64,000 nt of DNA from Trichopria drosophilae. Its lineage: Eukaryota > Arthropoda > Insecta > Hymenoptera > Diapriidae. The translations under genes were made by a program, and so were the position numbers. The notes beneath the pieces are model-generated. The model was given only the letters and a program-made list of their open reading frames with translations, was not told the DNA's origin and searched no databases. The stretch lies in NCBI GenBank assembly GCA_030407085.1, contig CM059584.1:140606001-140670000 (forward strand), written 5' to 3'. Below, in pieces: positions 45,601-57,600 of the stretch (its first letter is position 1; every line of letters starts with the position of its first letter).

Positions 45601-48600
45601 AGGGCAGCATTATTGACTAAATATGTTGTTGCCTTTTAGCATCTAAATATTTAGCCATTTCAACTACTTAGTTCTTGTTACTGAATCATAATACTGACTG
45701 AACAACATTTAGTAAATTCGACTAAAATGTAGTTGAAATGACTGGTTGCTGACATGCAACAACATGTTTGGTCAATATTATACAATTTTTTTCTGAGTAT
45801 AGTACTCAGGAAATGTATCTTCTAATGATAAGTACACATCATTATGAGAGGGACTCCGATTTTATAGATTTTCACTTTTCAATTTTATTTTTCAAATTGA
45901 TTTTAATTAATTTCCGAATATTCGGTATTTATAAAAATATTAGTTTAGTATAAGTTCTGAACATTTTAGATTAGAAATACACAATAGATTAGTAATTTGT
46001 ATTAATCACTAATGGAACTATGGGTTTAAAAGTTGATTACCACGGCAGTTGGGGAGATTTAGTCATTGTTCGAGATCGACCAACAACAAATTGTTCCGCA
46101 GCTTCTGAAGGTTTGTGCACGTTGTTTTGATCGTTAGAAATGTTTTATTTTCTTCGTTTTATAAATTAATATATATTTTCAGATATATACGATCCGTTTT
46201 TTATCAAAGACTGTCAATATCATCATTGCCATCAAGGTGTGAATTGCAGCAATTTAAAAACGATTCCGTCATCATTATTCCCAGATCTCAGAAAAATGTG
46301 CGCAAATGATCAGATAAATGATTTATCAATTGTCTGGTATAATTTAATAACTCTTATAAAAATAAGTTTAAACTTAATTTAAAATAAAAAAATATCTAAT
46401 ACATATAGATATTTTTATACGTTTAGAAGCAAAAGTAACAAAAAAGGTGAATTCTATTAGAATGAGGCTAAAAATTATATTTCGGAGGTGAAATATTTTC
46501 ATTATTTTTGTTTGTCAATATGAATGAACGATTCAGTAATTTATTGCTTTCAAATGCATATATAAATATTAGAAATTTGTACATATTTAAAATTTATTTA
46601 TCGATTTGAATGTTTGAAATATTTCTATGTAACTTCAATGTCTCTATCATGAAGAAGGCAATTTTTGTATTCAGAAATATTATCATTTTTTGGTCAAATA
46701 AACTTGATAAAAAACATTTTTGTTTATGTTATGTTGCAGTATTAATGAAAAACAATTTTCTCCTGCCTCATTACGTAGAAAATCTCTTATATTCCTTTTA
46801 TCTTATGGGATGCTGTTTTGAAAATATAATTATTATTTACAATTGTTATTTTATGTTTGTTGCAGGATATTAAACAACAATTCTTTCAGCACACTACCTG
46901 ATGGATCATTTTCTCGATTTCAGAAATTGCGAATCTTGTAAGTTATTGGGATCATATTATTCAATTAATTATTGACATCGATATTATTTATTAATAGATA
47001 TTTGTCTTAGTTGGGTGCTGGTAGAGAATACGAAAAATAAACCGAAAAGTCAGAAAAATGATTTTCAAAAAGTCGAGAACCTCATGCAATAATCTTGTTA
47101 GTTATGTTTTTAATGTGATGAAATGCAGACGAAAAAAAGATGAAACCGTCGGTTGTTTTCTGTTATTGTTAGCTTTTGGTTTTGTGATGTATCAGTTTTT
47201 TTCCTGTCGGTTTTTTGACGTGGCGGTCGTTAAATTGTCGTCTTTTGCGGGTCGAAAAACGGACAAATAAGATAGCCGACATGTAAAAAATGGACACTCA
47301 TAAAGCTGACACATTTGTATTTGTATTTGTGACACAAGAATCGGTTTTTGGTCCTGCCGTCTTTTTGATTGTCGGTTTTTTTATCGTCCATTTTTTTACT
47401 ATCGATTTTTTTAATGTCGGAAAATTGTATAGAAATGTGTCAACAATTTTCTGAAATAATAATTGGATAAACTTTTATTATATTTTACAATAAAGCTATT
47501 ATTGTATCTTATGTTTCAGAGACTTGGAATATAACGCGATTAAACATTTTGAAACAAACGTTTTTTCTCAACAGTCAGAACTCATATGGCTGTAGGTATT
47601 TTAAGTAGTTTAGGTCAATATTAATCAGCCGGGCTTTTATATCGAAATTTTATTTCTGATTATAGTTTTATGTCAAATAACAAAATAAAACATTTGCAAC
47701 GTGGACTATTTAATGGTTTAAAATCACTCGAAAAACTGGAGGCTAAGAATAATGAAATACTTATTGCTGATTTCTCAGATTTCAAAAACAGTGCCACTCT
47801 TGGATGGGTGTAAGTATATGTGAAATATAAGTCTAAGTGATATGTAAATCACTTATTTCCGAAAATTCTGGGTCTGTTCATAATTAATTTGTTTGATATT
47901 TTCTAGGATACCGTACACAGCAATTAGAATTATCCTTACAGAGCCCGATTTTTGAAAACTCGATTCAATAATTTTTTATTTATAGTTTTTAATGAAAATT
48001 TATTGAATTTTCTGCCGGGTTATTCCTGAACTATTGTACTTAGAAATATATACTAATGTATATTTCTTTTTTAGTTATCTCAGTAATAATCGATTGTCAA
48101 CGTCAACGTTGAAACTTCCTTTCCTTCCTGAACTCAAGGAACTGTAAGATTTCAATTTATATTATATTTGTTAATTTTGTAAGATGTCAAGTATTTTCAT
48201 ACACATCTTTTACAAATTAATTTCGTTGTGTTTGCAGAAATTTGGATTCAAATCAGCTGGATTCTATTACAGAAGATTTGTTTTCAAGACTTCCAAAACT
48301 TGAATCTTTGTAGGTAACACAATAATAAGCCATTTTAAGAATGAAATTTTTTAGAAAATAAATCGTTGTAGAGGATAAACTCACAACTAAGAATCTAACA
48401 CTCGGTAAATTAATTATTGGATACTTTTAATTTATCGATGAGTTGGGAGTGAAACATGTTTTTTTCTCTGCTGGTTTTTTAATGTTCATCTTTATATTAG
48501 TCTCTGAAGATGACATCATGTGATGTCGAAACGTCAGAAGAAAAAGTATGATCTTGATTTAATGTGGTTGATTTAACCCTTCATGACTCGGATCATCGAT

Positions 48601-51600
48601 AAATCCAAAGCATCCAATGACATTTTTTTTCGAAAAGTTTATAGAGATTATGTCATTAAGTAATATCTTTCATTTTCAACAAGAAATTATAATTTTAAAA
48701 ATTGTATGTATGTAATTATATGTCTTTGTTCATTTGCAGAAGTTTGGAAGGAAATGATATCGTAAATATTGATGAAAACGCTTTTCAAAATTTGTCTTTA
48801 CTTGTGGATCTGTAAGTATATTTCAAACAAAATCATTCAATACTTTAGAAATCATACTAATAAATACAATTTGAAAAGAACACTGACCAAGTTTTGAAAT
48901 TGAAATTCTATAAACGTTCCATAAAATTCCATACGATAATGTTTAATTTTTAACCCAACAAGGTAGAAATTACTTTACATTTTCTCCATAGATTTGTACT
49001 TCAAACTTCAGGTCTAAGAATGAAGAATTTGTAAAATATTTACTTTATAATATAGTTTTAAGGGACGATTTAGTATATAGAAATTAAACCAAGCACTTTT
49101 AGATGTATACCTATAAGCAACTGAATTGTGTAAGTGAACGAATGTTATTTTAGAAATTTGGCTCGAAACAAGATTATTACCATACCATATAACGTGTTTC
49201 GATTTCTCGACAACCTTGCTAAATTGTAAGTATTTATTATATATTTTATTAATAACTTTTTTATACTTTATTGTTTATTTAGTCATTTTGAATCCGCCTT
49301 ATTGAATTAAACAAATTTAATATCTGAATTTCAAATTCGTATTTAGCAACTCCAAATATCACCAGTACAAATTTTCAAATGAAGATACTAGTAAAAAATA
49401 TATGTTTCAAAGTATTCAAAGCATATGCTTATGACATTATTAGGATATATCTCATAATTTCAAAATGGCCGCAACTTTGTAAAGAAAAATCGGAGGTGAT
49501 CGAATAAAACCTCATTTTGAAGGGTAAAGATAGTACAGAAAGCCAACAAAAATTGTTGCATCCTGTATATAACCTCAAATCTAGTAAAATAACTCGTTTT
49601 TCGAGTACATAACCTCAAATATCTTAAAATCCTGACGTGATGAACCAATTCTGACAAATTTGGATTCTACATACGCAATTACGTCGGAAATGACCAAAAG
49701 TTTTCCAACAATATAACAGACTCCCTTTTATGTAGTCCTGCGTAATTATACTTTTTTATATTTTTACAGTTATTGTAGAGAGAACCAGAAAACCCTGGTT
49801 CGATCCCGGCCTCTGCAATCTGTCATCGGGACACCTCTATATTTGTTTATAAGTGTCTAATAACGCCAAAGCTCAGGTGGTTCAGATTCCACCTTCATAA
49901 ACCGAAGGTCCCGTCGCGATTTACAATTAGTCCCATTTGGGTTCACAAAAGTCGACATAAAATAATATAAAAAAAAAGAAATGTAGAGAGAACGGGAATA
50001 GTTTGTAAACTTTTCTACTATTTAGTCAGAAACTTTTGGAGATTACTAATTTATAGAAACAACCGTCACTTTTGTGTTGGTCAAGTGTACGCGATATTTC
50101 AAGTGAACCGATCAGACATTTTCGGTTTCTATTGTAGTTTTTTAGTTTCTTAGTGTAGTTTTGCATATCTATACTAAACATCTGATTGGTTGTTAGAATC
50201 GGAATTATGTTTGATGCAGCCATCTAATGTGGTTGCTATTGATGCAAGTAAAAGACGTTTACGTGCGATTTCGAGCACTTCTTGTCCATTTTGTATATTT
50301 TTAGTATACACGAAAATAAACACAATACCAAACTATTTTGTGCAAAATTTTTTTTCCATTCGAAACATCGGTTATAATTTTAACGGAAAATGAGAATTTT
50401 TGTGTAAAAATTAAATGTAAAAGTGTATATATGGCGGTAACACCAGGTACGTGACTTTTAAAATCTTTGACCAACACATATAACTACAAATTGTAACTAA
50501 ATCTGTTGTACTGCATTGCGAAGTACCGTTAAATCGCTATACGTGCTCAGGCGATACAAGACGGATTTACTGTTGATACCACCATTGTTACATACCTCAC
50601 GAAAATGTAACAGCACTCATGAATGTGTCGTGACATGTGATGTAGAATATGCTATTTTCGTTTCCTGTTTTAACAAGTGATACCCTTTATCCTTAATGGG
50701 GATCAATATATCGAGATGAAGTATGTGCGTATGAGTTTGAATGCCGCTAAGCCTCTAGCAATGCTAAAATAACAAACTATCAATTTTTTCTGTAGGTGGC
50801 GTATTTAAATAAACAAGTACATTTATAATATTAGATGACTAACTAATCTAAGTTAGTTTACTTCAATGAACATTGTATAAAGTCTTTACTTAAAAAAGAT
50901 AATACTTTACATAGAAGAGTGTTGAATATCATGTGTATAATTAAGGATAATGATTTTTATTTTAATTTGTTGTAATATACTGCGTTTTTTTCAATTTTAT
51001 GTCTAACATGTAATTTAACAAAATTTGTAATAATTGTAAGATTTGCCACAAGATGACCAAGGTGATAAGCCTACAATTTCGCTAGTTTTTGTTTATCACA
51101 TATCATTGTAATACATCATATAAATTTATAGAATTGCGCAATTTGTTATTTTATTTTTAGGTTATGATCCTGCTCATTTCTTGACGTTATTTTTCAGAAC
51201 GTTGTTTGAAATAATTCGGAGTGGCTAATACCGTTAATTGTTTATCACTCTAAGAAATAACAAAAATTTTGTTTGAATGTTTGGTATCTGAAATAAATTT
51301 TTGTGAATGTTGAAACATTTATTTATCAATAAATAACCTGAATATGTTGCAGATCTATAGGGTATAATCCTATTGACGATGTACCTTCAAGTTTGTTTGA
51401 TCCGCTAATCAATCTTGAATCACTGTAAGTACAACACTTTTAATCTTTTACGTCTAATTAAAAGAATATGTTCGAATTATCTTTAATTATCATTAAATAT
51501 AAGTTCCTTGAATTTTGTTACTTATGAAAGAATTATTCAAATATTTTAATCTTTACAAAAACTTTCTTTTTTTATATCAAGAAAATATATTTTCTCTTTG

Positions 51601-54600
51601 TGTTCACATCGTAGCAAGTACGCATGTAGATATTGCCCATTTTATCATTATTATTGTTTAAAAACAGAATAAATACAAAAAATAAATAAAAAAAAAATCC
51701 GGTATTTATTATGTGACTTACAAATCTTTGTTTTCTTTTTGATTAAATTTACAAGAGCGACATTTAAAAAATCATGAAATGTTTGATTAGAACATGTGGT
51801 CATATTAAATTACTTCTGAAAATTGCAGTGAATTTGAATGCAAAAAATTGGACCCCTTATCTAATAAAGCTAATTCTTAAACGCGTAAAACAATTTAGAA
51901 ATGTATATACTCATAGTACAAATTGGATTAGTTACATTCTCTCATATGAACTATAAATACTTTATCAGGTAGTAACCGATCATGTAATTCATAATGCAAC
52001 TATTTTTGCTCGAATTTCGCAAAAACTTATTATATAACACATCTCTGATGTATTTTTGTCTGCTAATTAATATTAAAATAAAAATCGACGGATGGCAAAT
52101 TTGGACCCGCCTTCTTAAAAAAAAAGCGAAAAACGTGATTTATATTTAATTTGAAAAATAGTTCTATTTTGTGAACATATTCTATGGCCTAAATGTAATT
52201 TCATTGTGCTAAAAATTATGGGATTCAATCAGTTTTGCAATACGCCAAAATCATTAGCAAATTATCCCAGTTATTCGAGAATCATTGTTCAAATTTTAAA
52301 CTTATAGAATATAGGCATATTGTCCCTAAAGTTAGCTAATATATATGGTTAATACATAAATAATCACAATTCCGAATGAGTGATAAAACTCACAGTAATT
52401 GACAACATTATTCTTCTAGAGACGTTCAAGATTTGAATCTGGACAATCTTCAACAGAATGTGTTTAATTCGTATTCAAAGCTGGCTATTGTGTAAGTGTT
52501 ATTACAAGAAAAGAATATTAAACGTTTGTCATGTTTATAGTAAAGTAATCGCTTTATGTTTTTAATTATTTTTAACTAATTTTGTATCTAATTTTTACAT
52601 TAAATGTCGAACGTACACAAATTTATACTACCGGGGCTGTTTCTCTATATCTTTAATATCTTTTCTTTATTTTTACATCTTTATGTAATATTTCTATTAC
52701 TATAAGTGAAGGAAGCACCCAGATCTGATGGAATATTGTGATCTTCTTTTTAGTAAAAGTATCTTCGATATATGGAAAAGTTTGTTTACCTTTAGAGAGC
52801 CGGAAAAGCTATTTTAGGTCACCAAGAAACTTCTTTAATTTTTTTTAGATTAAAATATTGATTATTTCAACATTATTATCACTTTTTAATGTCATTTATG
52901 TCAAATTATCTTTTCTAATCCCTATCTACTTACCCAGTATCCCTTGAATAAACTATAAGTATATTTTTGTGAAAATAGCGCTTTGTTTTATTTTCATAAG
53001 ACTATATATTACAAATCAATATTATTATAGATTGTTTTGATTCTCACTATTTGATGTAATTCAATATAGATTGATGGCCTATTATCCGTTTTCATTACTT
53101 CTCATCCCTTTTTACCCCTTTTTACCCTTTTTATACCACTTAAATCTTTCTGTATTACTTTTTTTGGAAAAAAATTACCTTCTTACATTTTGTTACCCAT
53201 TTTTACCCCTTTTACGCCTTTTCACCCTTCTTTACCTTTTATGTATCGCTTATGGTTTTAGGTTCAATTTTTTTTGTTGAAAAAAGACTTCATTTTGTCT
53301 GTATGAAAGAAAAGTTGCTTTTTTAATTTACATTGCTTTTAATATCAGATTTGGATTTAGTGTCAAAAAATACGTATTATATTTGCAGTTTCAAACACTT
53401 GAAAATTAAATTTCGTAGCTGAAGGGGTGAATTACCCCTAATGAATTATAACAACGCTGTGAAATTATAAAAGATACTTTATTTTATGTGTAAATTACCT
53501 TATTTATCAATTGTATGATGAACAAAATAAAAATAAACCATTGAAAACCATTTTTTTAACTTGAAATTTGTAACAATGTCTGTTCTGAAAACTGTTGAAT
53601 TTTCTTGTAAAAATATTATTTTTTAAAATATATTTGGATTTAGTTGTAAGAAATACTAGTCTACTGTGTGTGTTAGCGTATAAAATCAACTTATATTATT
53701 TTATATGTATTAATTTAAATATTTAAATAATAACAATAAAGGGCTTTTATTGTTTTGGTTTTTGGTCTAGAGGAGCTTTTTGAGAGCTTTTTAGATATAA
53801 GAATGAATTAAATATGGTTCCAGGTACTTCAAGAAATTTCATTACTGCATGACATATGCACCTAAAGTGAAAATGTGTCGACCAGCGAGTGATGGTAAGT
53901 TATTTATATTATGTTTAAGATAATTTGCAGTAATTTTGCTCTATTGTCTTTAATTTCATTATTTCTTTTACTTCTTGTTACTCAGAACTTCTAATTGATT
54001 CAACGTACTAATATTTCCTTAGAAAAATTTTGTCATTGTGAACATTCATAACGAGTAAGACATTGGCTAATTTGACGTTGTTTATTTTTGAGTATGAGTA
54101 GACTGATATTTTTATTTATTTCAGCACGGAGACTAGTTTTGATTGCATTTTGTATCTTCAAAGATCCAAACATATGCTTTAAGTTAAGCTCCAGATGTAG
54201 TCTAAAATGAGAACTTAACACACACAAAAATCAAAATTCATGTTTTACAAACCTTTTGGTAGACATTTTTCAATTTTATATTCGAGTCCAGCAGATCAAG
54301 GTTATAATATACTTTGAACTAGAGGATACCGATGACAGAGCTGCATTTAATTCATACTAATATTTTACGCAATTCCTCAATAAGAAAATTCTATATTTAT
54401 GAAGAATAATAATACATGTCTTAGTTTGAATAGTAAATATTCTAATGCAATTTCTTTTACTTACTATACATTTTTAGTTTTTATACGTTAATGTGGTTAT
54501 AGACTTTCATCTTTTAATGTTTAAATAACAATTTTATGTAGTATAATGGCTTATAATGAAAGATAGACATGCGAATAATATTTTTAAAATTTTTCCAACG

Positions 54601-57600
54601 TTTTACTTCGGATGTCCAAAACTCATCTGCACAATGCAAATTTTTTGGACAAAACGTCCCGAGTTCGATTCCAGGCGCGAATCGAATTTCTCAGGTTTTA
54701 TCCTCGTTTTTTTATTTTAAAAAATATTTTAAAAATAACAAAATTACTATTGTGTAACTTGAAATAAAAGTAATTTTGAATTGTTTAGAGGAGTCCCACC
54801 CTTCAGAAGTTAAACTTTTGAAAACATATAGAAAATATTCGTTGTATATCTTCGTTCAGCACTAGACAATAAGTTACATCATGTTATTACTTAAATATAT
54901 ATTTACTTAGATGAACATCAAACAGTTAAGTTAATAATCTAAACTTTCACTTATTTTTATTACATCGATTATTTCGTTCATTATTGAATCGCATCTGTAT
55001 GCAATGCTAGGGTAGGGAAAAATAGAGAAATGTAAAATAGAAAATACTAAACAAAATTTTTCAAAATTTTGAAACATTAGATAATAAATATACATGATTA
55101 TTTTTTGATAGGTGTATCATCTCTGTCACATTTAATTGGAAAACCGGTACTAAGGATTGCAGTGTGGGGAATATCTTGTGCAACTTGCTTAGGAAATGCT
55201 CTTGTACTCTGGGGAAGGTTTACAGCCAAAGATGAGAATCAAGTTCTTAGCATAGTTATCAGAAACCTGGCTGGTACGTATATAAATGATGTAGAAACTA
55301 GGTCAAGCAGTGGAATTCACTATTTCCTGGTGGCTGATAGTAGTCAGTAACTATTTATCTAGGATTAGTTAAGTTTCACTGTTTAAAATTCATAGAATAA
55401 ATGGTTGAGCTTAGAAAATAAATTGCTTATTTGGAGATGTTTGAAATCCGCAAATTATCTTCGAATACACTTTTGTTTTGAACTAAGACATTTGGTACAT
55501 TGTCGTTAATGGTTGTACCTAATCTTAATTAGCTCCCTTTCCTAATAGTTTAAAAATTGTAACTTGAGACACAATTCGTTGTATCATTTTCAATTATATT
55601 TGTGCCAGTAATAATATAAATATCAGCTGTGACCTTTTTCTTGTATATATCAATAATTTTATCGCAATTATTTATTAATTTACAAAATTTTCCAAAAGTA
55701 CACTCCTTATATCGATTTCACTTAAATTCTCAGATTACAGAACACTTAAGACGAAAATTTCAAATGAAATTACTTCTTAAAAGTCTTGTTTCGTTTTCTG
55801 AGAGGCCGCTTTCATTGTTTTAAACTGTCGACTTAATGCCGCATTAACGGCGTTAAGAAACGCCCAATCGGCCGAAAATTACGGTGTATTATTGCAATCT
55901 GTGTCGCATATCGGTCCGACGTTTAAATCGACTATTATGGGATTCCAGTATCAGATATGCTGATGGGCGTGTATCTGCTCATAATCGGCTTGGAAGACTT
56001 GCGTTCTGGCAACAATTATATGGCAGGGGCCAGTACTTGGATTTCTTCTTGGCCCTGTACTCTTATTGGCATGCTGGCGATGATCTCCTCCGAGGTACGT
56101 ACATTTAAATCGGCGGCTCTACTGTAATGTAACACTCAACGCTCATTTTTATTATTTCCTCATATCTCTATTATTGACCTCAATCATTTCATCGTTTTCG
56201 ATCGATAAATATTATTATTTGGTACCTCTGCGATTTATCATAATAATTATTACTTTGTGAAAGAAAACCGTCATATTCTCAATCCGTCATCACGTTCGTA
56301 ACAAGATATTTAACAAGATTGATATAAATATGGGCAAATCTCAGAAGCTTTTTTATTTTAGGTCACAAAAGAAATTTGACATTTGTATGAGTTATTACAG
56401 AAATTAATCTGAATAAGATGATGTTACAGGCTTCATTTTTTAAGTAATGATGAATGGAACATCCTATGAAAATGTCGATTTTGTCACAGTATAAAGGATA
56501 GTTTCCATTATTGCTTGCGGTTTAGAATTGGAAATGAATGGAAATGAATGGTACAACTCTGGTAGAAATTTGCCCATTTTTTTCTTACACTGTCCATTTC
56601 CCCTATACCTTTAATATGATAACTACGAATGTTATGCAAGAATTGTACAAAAAATGTTTTCTTTTCTACCAGGGAAGTGTCTTATTAATATTTTTCCGTT
56701 CTCTTTCCACTAATTCCTGATCGATTTAACTGAATGTTGGTATGAGCCTATTTGAAATCATTTGTCAAACCATATGGAAGCCGAATAGTTAGGGTAATTT
56801 CCAAATGCTTTGAAATTATAATGTTATCGACAGTGGTCAGGCTCTGCCTTGAAAACCATCATTTATGTTTTTCATATATACAATATGTATAAAAAGGGTT
56901 TCTTGGTAAAGTCAGTCACCATAATATGAAAGATGTAGTTTAGGAAATAAAAATTTTCAAAAAAATATTGAACGTTTCGTCCTTGGATGCGCGTAGGACT
57001 TATCAATAAGGTTATTATAAATGTAATGTGAAACGTTCAATATTTTTTTGGAAATTTTTATTTCCTAAACTACATCTTTCATATTATGGTGACTGACTTT
57101 ACCAAGAAACCCTTTTTTTATATATATATACTTAATACAGTCGAGAAATAAATACCTAAATTTAATTTATGTATATATGTTGTACTTTTGAAATGATGAC
57201 AAAAATTATAAATAATGATCCCTTTTCAATTGTCGGTGTGCCATTAAAAAATGTTAATTTTTTTAGTTTGGTACGTGAATGCATACTTCAAGCACATATA
57301 TAACTTCTTTTCTGAGCACATTCTTGTATGAAGTATAGATTTAATTATTTTGGGACGTAGAATATATATAAAAAAGTGTAGTGATTAAAAATATGATGCG
57401 TGTACAATCGGCAAAGAATTAAGACAATTCTTTGTTTGGACAAACGTTTTGTGCACTGTTTTATGTTATTAATGCATTGATTTATTTATAAATAATATTA
57501 ACCTTGATTTCAGGTAGTCATTTCAAGTTTCAGCATTGTAAAATCTGTATAACATTGTATCAAATTTCAGGTGTCAGTGCTTATTTTATTGTTTATGTCC

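Noticed and set aside
46047..46110. alternative acceptor for receptor exon 3 at 46047-46048
   Set aside because: In phase 1 it gives an in-frame TAG after four codons. The acceptor at 46031-46032 keeps the frame.
54640..54710. second B-box-like motif (GAGTTCGATTCCAGG) followed by a T run
   Set aside because: Same reason: no cloverleaf and no clear duplication.
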